Source of the DNA: Lutraria lutraria
Taxonomy: Eukaryota > Mollusca > Bivalvia > Venerida > Mactridae
DNA: 64,000 nt
Assembly (NCBI GenBank): GCA_964023205.1
Contig: OZ026833.1
Span: 45,882,441-45,946,440 of the forward strand
Direction: 5' to 3'
In this document: piece by piece, positions 24,204 through 37,800 of the stretch
Layout: every line of letters starts with the position of its first letter
Numbering within the stretch: position 1 is the stretch's first letter
Made by a program: the position numbers and the translations under genes
The notes under the pieces: model-generated
Database searches by the model: none
What the model saw: only the letters and a program-made list of their open reading frames with translations
Told to the model about the DNA's origin: nothing

Positions 24204-25837
24204 GAACAATAACAACTGTATATGTTACTATGAATAAATTCATCTTACCTGTTTTTGGATGACAATTTTGTGGATTTTCCACTGACAATTTCAGAGAGTA
24301 CCTCTTTCGAAGTAACTTATTTTTTTCCTTTTTTTTTATTCTTTTGAGAATGGTGGTTTAAATACCACATCTTTTCAATATTTTATGTACATTTTACACA
24401 GTTGAACATTTTTTTCTTATTCATATTTTGGGTCATTTCATTATTTTTTTATGACCTAAATATTTTTTTTCTCTTCAATTCTTCAATATTTTCAAAATTG
24501 TACATAAAATTAATCATAAGATACACATTCTGAGATATATTTGAATCAGGATGCAATACTTGAATATTACATCTGATTATAGGCCACATTTTTTAAAGTC
24601 TTGCCTCAAAATCTCATAAATATACATGGTGTAATACAAACCAATGCAAATTTAAATCAGAATGTGTTTACAGTATACCAATTAAGTGTATCAATTATTC
24701 TCTAGTAATAAAACAGTGTCAAGAAGTTACAATGTATCATAACATGAAAATGTACAACGAACAATATCTAAAATACAATAAGAATCAAATTGTAAATCGT
24801 AAACTTTTAAGTGACACGCCTCTGGATAGGTATTTTGTAATCTCGATTGCTTCATTAATATTAAAACTTTAATTTTTATATTTACATATCTGCCTATTTA
24901 AATATTTAGCAACATTTAACACATGCCCATGCTCAGAGCTAAGTAAAAAAGGGACCATAACTCCTGTGAACATGTTTGGATTTTAATGGAAATCAAACTT
25001 GTCCTGTATCTTATTATTTTACAAATAAAAAAGAACCTTACCAAAAAACATGTCTATGGTGAACAAAGATGTAATGAAAAATAAGATAAATATCTACCTT
25101 TTTTTCCCCAAAACAAGCCATTTTTAATGTCATACTCATAGTAAGAATAATGTGAATTATGTTAAAACACTAACAATAAATTACATCCATTATCTGCAGG
25201 CATGTCACTTAAAACTATGTTACAATAAAGAGTGACAACATCTTTATATTTTACACATGAATTTGTTGATGAAGAACAAACAATTGGTATTACCAGTATA
25301 TCTGGCACACTTAAAGCATTAGCTTTCCTGGTCTAGTTTTATATCATTATACAAAGTGTGAGGATAAAAATAATAGCATTTAAGACCAGTAGTGATACAG
25401 AACACAATCAGGAAGTGATATAGCATCAATAATATACACTTGACAAAGCATAAATAATACACACTAACAAATGAATGAGATAAAATAAAATACACAACTT
25501 ACACTTTTTAAGTGAAGATATTTCTATGGTCAATAGCAAATAGCAAACATTGTGACGGAATTTATATATTAAAGAATGAAAGTCAGTTATGAACAAGGAA
25601 ATAAATATACTGATTCGATGCATTTAACTTGTGCAGATTTGAAGATTAACACAACTGCTAACCACCGAAAAAAATATATAAATGCACAAAAATGAAGTCA
25701 ACAGAATTTATGTTAACAAACAACTGAAGTCATTTACAAATTTAATGTGTCTATAAACTGGAATCTATAATTCCAGTACCACAAGGAATGAATCAAACAC
25801 TGGGTGTATTTGTCATACAATAACTATCTACATCAAC

Positions 25838-28800
25838 TTATGGCCGCCATGATCTCTCTTCTTCATTTTCTTCTTCTTCTTCATCTTCTTCACCAGCCAG
25901 TAACGCTTCTTCATCAATCTCCTGTAAACAACATATCAAATTATAACTCAGTAATTAAACATTATTTATGTATGCAACAGAAAGCATAAATCAAGTAAAA
26001 TCATACCCCCGAATTGTTAACACAATTAGGTGTAGAAAAAGTTGTTGGTTTTTGGTTATCTAACCTACCCCTTTGTCTCATAGAAACTAGATTTATTAGG
26101 TCTAAGAAACAGTAAGCCTAACACCCACTTCCTCACACTTTTATCTTTCCACACACTGTCAAAAACATTCAAATAAAAAAATTGAAAACATTAAATTCTC
26201 TATAAACTCACCCTATTTTTATGGAGCATGTAACCAGATAAAGACAAGTTTTTACGCTTGACGAGACAGCAATAAGAGTCTTTTTTACCAGATAAACCAT
26301 TGGACAATATGCAGCAACACCCATTTTTCACCGTGAGATAAAACATTATTTACAAGGTACATTTTAACACTATCTATTACAATATATACACATACCTCTT
26401 GCTGGTCAGAGTCTATTGATGCGGTACTGATACTACGTGAGAAATCTGGTTTAGGGATATGCCAGATCATCTTTATCGTCTTTCCTTTGAATTTGCTGCC
26501 ATACATAATACCCTAAAATTGATCATATTTATTTATATTACACAACTACCTTAAATTCAACATGTAGGAATAAACTGGCTTTATATTAAAATATCACAAT
26601 TGTCTTCAGACAAAAGCACTTCCAAACATCATCAACAAGCATACAATGACAAAAACACACAAATAACTGAGTATCTACAATTTTACCTACAGCAAAGGTA
26701 TTGAGATAGGAACTGCCATATATTATAATTACAAAACAGCTTTTTAATATATATATAATATAATTTTACTAGCAACAATTATTTAACAATATCTGAAGAC
26801 TTCTGCATACTACAAGATAGTTTCTACAAATTATCTTCCCCATAAAAGACATCTATATCTGAGACTATTTCTCAGTCTCTATAAAAAAGTTCAGAGTGAA
26901 ATAAACCATCAATATAGGAAAACCTACCATTTCTGCATCTTTACGAGTCTTAAATGAAACTATTGCACATGGAACATCCATATTAAAGTCAACTTTCTCA
27001 ACTTCCCTCAAAGCCTGAAACAAACAGAATCATTCATAAAATACATGATTGTAAAGCACTTCCTCATGCATACACAACTACATACAACTCAGATGAAATT
27101 CACAAGTTATTCCTCAGTAATACAGTTTATAATATAGTAAATATGCATCTGAATTCATCATAAAACATAGTAATAATTACATGAAAATAAATTTACAAAA
27201 CATTTAGCAATTTCAAAACTAGATAATTTCGAATTCTTTATCCTAGTACATTTCAACCTCTCCAGAACGGCCCTCTAAAGCAACAACCTCCCTGCAACAA
27301 CAGCATGATTTTTTCCCACTGTACGATTTTACTACTAATTTATCCTCCCTACAGCAACCACCTCTCAACAACAACATAATTTTTCTACTCCCAAAGGGTG
27401 TTACTTTGGAGAGGTTTCACTGTATTTATATGCTCTGAGAAAGAAAGGGTTGCAAGAACTGAAAAATAGCATACACGGACACTAGTAAAACTTCTTAGAA
27501 AAACCATTTGACTTCTTACATTTAAATGACTAGTGATCTCATCCTTTTCTTCAACATCAAATCCAGACACCTCCACAACTTTAGGTCTCCGATCAAGTGT
27601 ACGTGTAGCAACAGTACTTTTACCATAAGCTGCGCCACGACCTCGGCCACGCCCACGTCCAAAGGGTGGAAGGCCGGGGGCACTACTACCACTAGCGACC
27701 CAGGTGGTAGCTCTACCTCGAGCAACAGCCCCGCGACCCCTACCACGACCAAGTATTCCCATTGAATTAGCCTAAAAATAGAATTCAATAATTATCATCA
27801 ATAAACATATCAGAATGGAACAGATTCATACAGATGTAATAAATGAGTAACCTCATCAACGCATGATAACTAACCTAATCACTAATTCTGAAAAAAAATT
27901 TGAGGGGGGGGGGGGGGGGGGGGGTCTGTAGTCTTCATAATACACATACATATCCTGAAATCAATGTATGTTTCATGTCTTTTGTTTTCTCTATAGTACT
28001 AATCATACAAACAGTCAGGGTCATCTATAAATGAAAGATAACCCCATAATCACGACTGGGCAGAACAACATACCTTCTATAGCCTCACATGTGCAATTTA
28101 TCAGTTCCTGGATAGGGTTTGAACTTGCAGCCATGAGAGGATAGTGATTACCAGATAGAGGCCTTAATCACTTAACCAAGGATACCCCTTATGTATCTTA
28201 AATTACAGAATACATACTCACCACTTTAGTCAACTCATTCAATTTTTTCTGCAGTTCAGCTGTTTCTTCACCATTGGTACTTTTTGTCATTAGTTCTAAC
28301 TCAACATCTAGTATCTCTTTCTTTGCTTGTTCCGGTGATTTGAGTCCAGGTGTAACATTAGCACCTCCATCAATAGTTAATGTGAGATTATGTCCACCAA
28401 GTTCTGTTTTCAATTTGTCGATGCTATTACTCAGAGTTTTCAAAGTCTAAATAAGAAAAGTAAAGAAAATCAATAAATAAAATATTATACATTTGAAAGA
28501 ATGATATTTTACTTACAATGCCTGAACAAAACTAACAAAACAGCTGTATTAGAAAGTACACAATACATAGACAGTATGTTGCAAATATTTTATGAAGAAC
28601 TTCAGATGATGAAGTTGAAAATATCAAAAGGTACTATGGATACAAAAGCAGTATGGTCCAGACTTTTGAAGAAATTGAAAATTCCCCCGCATGCCAGAAA
28701 CTCAGACTTTGAAAGTTTGGAAATCTGGTTTAAACCAGAAAACTTCCACACTTTAAGTGTCTGAAATAATACAGAAAGTCCTACCTCCATTAAAGCCTTT

Positions 28801-31800
28801 TTACTGGCTTCCTTCATGTCTTTATTCTTCTCTAAAGTAGCTATTAGTTTCTGAAAGAAAACAAGAAAATATCAATCCTTCAACTACATTATTAACAAAA
28901 ATTCAAACAGTTTTTTACATGAAACAGTTACTGAGGTATTTATTTATCTGTAGTTTAACATCCCATCCGTCAGCTATGATGATTTCAGAGCCGTACTCGG
29001 GTATAATGAACTATTTGTGTTTTACCAACCTTTTGCTGTTCTATTTGTTTTTCAAGAAGTTCCTGTTTTTGTTTTTGAATTTCCAACTTCTTCAAAGCAG
29101 CTTCCTGTAAATACAAATGTTATGTGACATCAATTAACATGCTTGAATATATCATTTCAAAAAGCTAGTTATGTGATAATAGCTTTTCCAAATGCATTTT
29201 TAAAACTAAAACACTCTTAAAATAGTTTGGTTCCTTTTTTTTATAAACTAGTAACTGTAGATATTTTGCAGTCAGAACCTAAACAACATATTCATGGGTG
29301 AGAGTTAAATTACAACTTATTCTAGAAAACTAGAAAACTTTCACCCGTACATATTCATACACAGCTTAATACAAACAAATACCTTCTTCATAGCTTCAAT
29401 CTGTTTCACTTTTTCCATTCTGGACACAAAGTCGGCAGCTTTTACAGCTGTAGGACTGTTATAAGTAGCTGAAGTTTTTGCTTTAGCAGCCAAAGCAGCG
29501 GCCGCAGTAGCGATTCTTAGCTCAGTAGCTGATGAATTGTAGACATTTCTATTTACACTGCCTAATGATGATGTGTAGGTAACACTCTGAAAATTGTAAC
29601 ATTCTGCATTAGTCATAGAAACTGGAAATTATCAAAAGATACCAAATAATGGTACCAAATTATGGTATTAAAGGGGCATGCCCAGGAACTGCTGTGTCTT
29701 GGGTTTTATACACCAAAAATGCGTTTATCACTTGTAAAAACAATTATTACCGAAAAGTCAAAGAAGAATGTGCCTTCAAAAATGGCCCTATAACGCGTGC
29801 GTGGGTATTTATATGCCGGTTTAAATAAAAGGCTTACAAGCCTTTTATTGACGACAACGATATTTCCGATTCGTCTGAGAATTTAACTTAGCGTGCGCGC
29901 TGCCTTTCAAGCAGCAAAACAATATTTACCTATAATTGATCGATAGATAAGCTTTATGTCGCAAACAATGAACATGACATGAGCAATACTTACCATTTCA
30001 CAGTTTGTTGACATTTTTTCCGCTTTTGACAGATCCCGAAAGGGTGGAGTTATGAAAATGACGAATATTTTCTAAGGCGTAATCGGCAGGTTTGGTAAAT
30101 CTTGAAATGTGTATTTTGAGTCAAATAGCGGGTCATTTCGTAAATATTTTACAGGACTTTCATTAATTGATTTTGGCATTCAAATGATACCAATTTGATT
30201 TATATTCGAGATGCTTCAGTTCCAGGGCATGCCCCTTTAAAGACGTTCGCTACAGTTTGTTACATTTTTCACATAGACATATAGGCAAAATGAAAACTGA
30301 TCAAAAGAAATTTTTTTAACTTTGCATGAACATAGCATTTGATAACAGAAACATTGTAAGCGAAAAAAAAATTGGGGGTCACTGATCTCGTTTTTGAAAT
30401 GACCTAAAATAAGCAAAAATTCAAATTCAAGGGCAGATAACTCAAAAACGAGATCAGTGACCCCCCAATTTTTTTTCAATCATACCTTCCGACAGACTGA
30501 CATGGGCAAAGCAATATACCCCCTTTTTGAAAGGGTGCATAATAAATATGGTTTGAAGACCATATATCAAACAAAATAGAAGCCAAGTAAGAGATCACAT
30601 TGAGAAACAGTCTAACCTGTTTGACAAAGGCCACCCTAGGGACAGACAAAGTGTGACCAATATTGACAGATGACCTTTATTAGGAGGTCATATTGTTATA
30701 AATAATCAATGACCTTTTTTAAAAGAATGGCCTTTATTCACTGGGTGACCTTTAATTGGAGGCGAATGCTAACACTGGTTTGATTGTATTCATGAACTGG
30801 TAACAAAAGCTACATACCTGATCTGAGGAAGCTGCTGAAGTTACCGTATCACTGGTTACAGTCGGTTCTACAGATTTCCTTGTGAGATTATTATTGAGCT
30901 GCATTTTACTGGCTGGTGGTATTGTCCCAAGACGAGATCTAACAGATTGTCCAGAATCTTCCTGACCTTGTGTCGTTGTAGATACTGACGGTGCTTCCTA
31001 TACAATAGTAACATAATATATTGAAAATTGATACAGTTTCAAATCTTCTGTATGTCCATTATTACAACTAATGAAGAAGTTTTGTAAGAATTCAATGTAA
31101 TGTCAACATAGCTAGCAGGGAGTTTTAAATGAATTCCTTACAGTATTTTCCCATCAATACTCTTCAAAACTATATGTATTTATGCCAAAAACACCTGTTT
31201 AAATTTCAATATACATTTATGTGTTCTGTTGATAATACAAAATCCTAAATAAAGTACCAAACATCATTGATGATAAAGATCAAAACACTGTTCTCATGGT
31301 CAGAAATTTTTGCTAGCAGAAATTATTGCAAAAATAGGCCATTCATGAAAGAGAAGAACATTTCCTTGACATGAACTAAACCACTTCAGTATAATCAGGG
31401 TTATATTAAGTTTTTCTGTAAGAGGCTAAACCTTGATTGAAGGAGGCTCATTTCCAATGTCGTGATATATTTGGGATTTCTAGGTGGCCAATTTTCGTTT
31501 CTAAGCAGACAATCTGGCCTCTGGCTGCCTCTAATTGTAAACACTGTATTATACAGAATAACGAAAAATTACATCACTTCATTTCACATACCTGGTTTCC
31601 AGCTTCCTTATTTTTTTGATGCCAGAATACTTTAACAAATCTATTGTTGAATACTGGTTCACTACACTTGTAACAACTAAGAGCTTCTTGATTATTTGTA
31701 AATGTAACCAGGGCTGCTTCAGCATCACCTTCATATTTCACCTAGAGATAAACAATCAGTTTCTTATATATTCATATTAAAGACAAGGTTTAAGTTTAGT

Positions 31801-34800
31801 ACAGACAAATAAAGGGCCACAAATCTGCAAAAAATGATTAAATCTATCGATACGGTGGCATAAAGACAATTTATAGCAAATTAATGCTATAGCAACACAA
31901 GAGGGCCAAGATGGCCCTATATCGCTCACATGACAATCACTGTTCACTCATTAAAACATTGTTTTGAACCGGTGACCTAGTTTTTGACCCCAGACGACCT
32001 ATGTTCGAATTTGTCTTACATATCATTAAGACAAACAGTCTGACTAGGTTTGGTGAAGATACGATCAAAATTTGACATCTACAGTGTTAATAAGGTTTTC
32101 CTAAGATTTGACCTTGTGACCTGGTTTTTGACCCTAGGTGACCCATATTTGAACTTGTCCTTAATATCATTAAGACAAACAATCTGACAAGGTTTGGCCA
32201 AGATCCAATCAAAACCATGACATTAAGAGCTTTTACAAGATTTTTACCTAAGGTTTGACCTTGTGACCCAGTTTTTGAACCCGGCTGACCCATGTTCATC
32301 CTTGACCCACATATCATTGAGGCAAACATTTTGACAAGGTTTGGTGAAGATCCAATTAAAACTGTGACATCTACAGTGTTAACAAAGTTTTCCTAAGATT
32401 TGACCTGGTGACCTGGTTATTGACCCCAGATGACCCATATTTATACTTGACCGTTATATCATTAAAACAAACAATTTGACAAAGTTTGGTGAAGATCCAA
32501 CAATAACTGTGAAATCTACAGTGTTAACATGGTTTTTCATAAGATTTCACCTAGCGACCTAGTTTTTGACCCAAGATGACCCATGTTCGAACTCGTCCAA
32601 GATATCATGAAGACAAACATTCTGACAAGGTTTCATGATCATCCAATCAAAACAGTGACTTCTAGAGTGTTCACAAGGTTTTCCAGCAATTTGCCCTAGT
32701 GACCTAATTTTACTACAGAAATTACCCATTTTCAAACTTGACCTACATATAATTAAAATAAACATTCTGACAAAGTTTCATGAAGATAAATTCAAAACAG
32801 TGATTTCTAAAGTGTTCACAAGGTTTTCCCTTATTTGGCCCTGGTGACCTAGTGTTTGACCCCAAATGGCCCAATATCGAACTCGTCCGAGATTTTGTTG
32901 ATATTAACGTTCTGACCCAGTTTTGCTAAAATTGAGCCAAAAATGTGGCCCCTAGTGTGGTCACAACAAAAAGTTTGACGACGCACGACGCCGGACGGAG
33001 AGTGATCCTAATAGCTCACTTTGTCACTTTGTGACATGTGAGCTAAAAACCATGTTATCATAAATCAAATTTCAGTACAAAATGAGCATGTGCAATAATC
33101 GCTAAATAAAAATTAATATGTTCACTAAACTTCAAATGTTAAGGGTAAACAAGATGATATTTTTTTAAAATGATAATAATTTAAAGAGTAAAACAAATTT
33201 TTTCCCAATTTTATCGTAAATTTGAATCTTTGGGGCAAATATTCATAATTCAGAAGTTAATTTTACTGATTTCAGGATTCAAATCAAAATGTCATTTTAA
33301 TGGTTAAATGAGTGCCCTAAACATTATACATCTAACATTGATTAACAGGTAATTACTTGACGAAAATAATGATTTTGTGGGACTTTCAAAGACTGTAACA
33401 GTGCTAATGTCTGTAGGCTTAAATATGTTGTACTCATCATGAAAACTGAATACAACAACATACATAGAAGAGTCACATGAATAAAGTCAATGTTTACTTG
33501 CATCATCTAATAAAAGGGTCATAGAGTAAAAAATGTAGTAGTTTAAGTAGGACACTTGCTACTTACCTGTATGTTTGTTAAATTTCCAAATTTTCCAAAA
33601 TGTTCATTTATCTTTGCAATATTATTTAATTCTGGTGGAATCTTTCTTACTTCTAATGAACAATTAGACTGATCTGGACGTCTATAACCTAGAAATAAGA
33701 AAACTTCATTTAGCAAAGTATTACAGGATATTGTTTTCATTACATACTCTTACATAATGGACTATTTCCACAATTAGGGATTATTTAGCTAGAACAATGC
33801 ATAAAATGGGATTTTCAGATAAGTGACCATGAAAACAAAGGTCAAGGTCAAAAGTTTGAGGACAACATTTGCAATTGACAAATGAAAACATAAATGAAAC
33901 ATTACCTCCTATTCGGTTGTAATCAAATGGTTTTCTTGGACCATGTTGATATCTTTGGTAAGGATGAAATCTATTTTGTGGCGGAAAGTTACCCGGAGGA
34001 CCGGGATGTCTGGGCTGCATGGTATCAGGTACCCCTGGTGGAGGGGGCTGGTTCACAGTCACAGATAATGGGGATTCTTCTTTAGGGGCTATCACAGTAC
34101 GTGTAGATGATGATGGTACATTCTCTTCTTCCTGTTCCTCTGTAAATAATAGATCAGTCAAGTGAGCAACTATGTATGCCATTAAATACCAATATAATGT
34201 ACAGGGGCTTACATGGTCCAGTGGTTATGACCTCTAAATAGTAATCACTAGCCTCTAACCACTGTGACTTTGAATCCCATCTGAGAACAGACAAATCTTA
34301 CATGTGAAGAAACTGTAAAGCTACTGTACAGAAATCAATGGTTCTACCCAGGAATTTCTGACACAATCATAGCAGGTAAAACTGCCAAATGACACTTGTT
34401 GGTGCCACATTAAACTCCAGCAATAAAAATGTATTGTCAGTTCAAATATTTCACATCATAGCCCTGATTGTATTACCAGTAAATGCCAAATGGGGGTTTT
34501 TCCTCGTGTGAAACTAAACATTTACTGTGTAATGAATGTAATGCACCACTATGTATGCACCAAAGTTGTGTGTGATGCTTAGGTCTCAGATTTATTATTT
34601 AAAATATATGTTCTGAGAGTGAATTCAGTTTAGTATGTATGATATCACAACAGAGATCTCTTTGTGTGTTTACAAGCATTTATTTTTACATAGTTTATAA
34701 ATCTGGAACAAGAGTGCCAGGTCACAAAATACGCCCGTCAAAATTCATTTTCAAAGCGTCAAGGGGCATAACTCAGAAGTGCCTGGGCTGATTGGGCTGG

Positions 34801-37800
34801 TTATCGAACTTGACCGAGATCTCATGGCCATAAACATTTTCATTAAGTTTGGTGAGGATCTGAATAAAACTGTAAGAATTAGAGAGCAGACACCGTTGTG
34901 GATGCCGCCCTGCCTGCCATGGGTGTTTCTATAATACGACCTGTTTTTCAAATTTGCTTATAAAAAGGTTGTTATAATATCGTACAATCATATAAAGTAA
35001 AAACAACTCAAACCTTTGTCTTCTTGTTTAACTGTTACAGTGACAAGATCTCTATTTCCTAGTCTGGCTTTTACGGGTAAGGGATTCACTGGAGGTGGTG
35101 GATGATCCTTCATGAATGGAGGAAGACCTTCAGACCAATATGGTGGCTGATCACGTCTATTAATACCAGGTGCCTCTGGGTTATATGGCTCTTGAGAGAA
35201 ATCTGAATATAAATTACATCAAATCAATCTTTTTACAATATTTTTTTTTTTAATTTATAAAATTCAGCTTAATAATGATATGGGAATTACGCCTCTTTTC
35301 AACAGTCAGAGTCATATGAGGCAGACGTTCACCTAACCATTATTCCTGGGAGGAACCAGTGCTAGACTCCCATCCTCAGTAAGCAACTGCCTACTTTCTC
35401 ACATAAAGAGATATGGTTGGTAGCTAGGCTCGAACCCACGACCCTCTATCAGTGAAAGGTTACAGTGATTTGAAGTCAGCGACCATAATCACTTGACCAC
35501 TGAGGCGGGTGGGAATGAATGGCACATTATTTTGTCATTGTAGCTTAAATCAATCTTCAGTCTATCATTGGTTGCTTGATAAATTAGGATTATTTTAAAA
35601 ATTTCATAAAGTAAATGATGAGACTTACCAGGGCGAACATGTATAGGTGGACCAGGCATTCGGTTTGTGAAGAAACCTGGAGGTGGTAATCTCATATGTA
35701 AGGGATGTCCTGGAGGAGGGGGCGGGCCTGGTGGGTGTGGCATACCTGCAACAGGAGGACCTACAATCATACAACGATTACCCAATCAAATTTCACAGTT
35801 TTCCATCATAATGATAAATGTATAACAACACTAATGAATATATTATATAGTATATAGTTATAACATTAATACAATGCCTCTCTTGAAAACTGAAAGTGAT
35901 CATTTCTTAAAAGTGTATGAAAAATATCAGAAGCATACTGCTTACACAGACCTAGAAATACAAAATTAAGAAGATTTGTATTTGAATAACTGCACAATAA
36001 ATATTGATAAAAGATCAGTCATGTCAAACTTACCAGGTGGATACTGGGGAACACTTTCTACAACAACTGGATCATTACCATGATCATACATACATAAATC
36101 ACCACGGACACAAAATCCTTTCTCTGAAATTAAAGAACAAAATTTTAACTGCATGAATCCATCTTTTTCGATTCAGACATATCAGTCACTAAAATACAGA
36201 CTAACTTATACCTGTGATCTTTGATTAAGTTCAAGGTTTTTGATGTGATCTGTATATTAATTGTAGCCAGTTTAAATCCTATCAAAATAATATAGTGAAT
36301 AGGAACCTTTTCAATCTAAACCTCTCTAATCTAAAAACCTTTGTCCAAAGACATTCTTTAATCCAAAAATGTCTAGCCTAGGTAAGTTTTTTTACTGTAT
36401 TGTACAATAGATAGAATATTTTTTTTATTTCTTATTGTTGTCAAGTAATCTAATTTTAAAAGCTATGTTATTTAAAGTTTAAATTCGAAGTAAGCTTTTA
36501 CAAAATCATATTCTAAATTAATTAGATCATAACACAGGTCTCGACAAATCCACTCATCTGCTAGTAAGTAAGAGCAGAAGTTGACTCAGGAAGAGTTGAA
36601 AGTGCTGTAGAACTAAACAAAATTCTAAGCTTATCGTCCTGTACCGATTTTAAAATTTTAAACTAAAGGTGAAATATGACCTGCCTCCATGGTCAAGTCG
36701 TTAAGGTCACTGACTTCAAATCACTGTAACCTCTCACTGATAGAGGGTTGTGGCTTCGAGTCTAGCTACTGACCATGTCTCTTTATGTGAGTAAGTAGGC
36801 AGTTGCTTATGGAGGATGGGAGTCTAGTACTGGTTCAGCCCAGGAATGATGGTTAGGTAAAATTTCCCCCTCATATGACTCTGACTGTTAAAAAGGGGCG
36901 TAAAACTCAAACAAACAAAGGTTAAACATGCCAATATTTACCATCATAATCTCTACATCTGATTCTAGAAGCTGTAGGTCCTTCGTTATATCGACTTCCA
37001 GATACAACTGATATAGAACTATGTGATGGGGTTGGATTAGTACTATCAACCATACCATTCTCTTGTGTAGGTGTAGGACCACGACTGTCCGGACTATTTC
37101 TTCTTACTACAGTAAGATAAACACAAGTATTGTCAAACGGTTTATTTCAAACTAAAAGAAAAATACACCACTTTTTTGAAAATAAACAAATAGTTTTTGA
37201 TCAGCTTTCCACAGTCGTTCATGAATATTTATGCAGACCAAAGAACTACATTTTTCTACATACGCCACACAATTTTTTTACAACTAGTTCCCATTCCATG
37301 TTGCAGTTAAGTTTCTGTGAGTACTTTCAGTACTTTGACAAAATTAAGTTATCAGGTGATTGAGGTGAAAGCAAATTATGAGGAAAGATAAGTTAAATTC
37401 TAGAATCTTAATCTTGGAGACACTAGGGAAAAATGATAAAACATGAAAACAGTTTAGACAAAATAGAAGAACAAGTAAACTGTAAGGATACTCTTAGTCA
37501 TGGAATGAACTGATACCTTTTCTAACGGGAGATCCAGATCTTGATCTTCGTGGGGATAGAGCTTTTGGACTTCTAGAACCTAATGACCTTGACCTCTTAC
37601 GTGGTGATCTTGATCTAAATCTTGGAGATACTGAACGTCTGTATGGTGATCGACCTCTAGGTGACCTGGCCCTAACCTCACGTCTAGGTGATCTTGATTT
37701 GAATTGACCTCCCGGTGACCTTGACCTAATTCGTTCCCTAGATCTACTCCTTGACAAAGATCGCCTAGGTGACCGACTTCTGCTTCTTGTCCATGATCGT

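Larger units (their letters stand above)
22705..25837. other. Convergent intergenic region and probable RBM26 3' UTR
   Basis: This is AT-rich sequence between the element after SLC10A7 and the RBM26 stop codon. It holds a truncated SINE (23033-23150), a family-2 MITE (23525-23695), a reverse family-1 MITE (24050-24203) and a reverse fragment of the ~250-bp repeat near 24925-25010. Part must be the RBM26 3' UTR, but no polyadenylation site stands out. No convincing coding exon is seen. Confidence 0.5.

Noticed and set aside
23808..24310. Two exon-like pieces on the minus strand (donor CAG|GTAAG near 24246 and acceptor TTTTTCAG|GATGACGG near 23856)
   Set aside because: Joining them gives a short frame with no recognisable protein. 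They could be 3' UTR splicing of RBM26 or chance.
27526..27765. Plus-strand 79-codon frame rich in Ser/Thr
   Set aside because: It is the antisense of the RBM26 Arg/Gly-rich exon at 27520-27771.
28501..28764. Plus-strand 87-codon frame
   Set aside because: It lies in an RBM26 intron and runs up to the exon at 28785, contains a CTGGTTTAAACCAG palindrome, and has no family resemblance.
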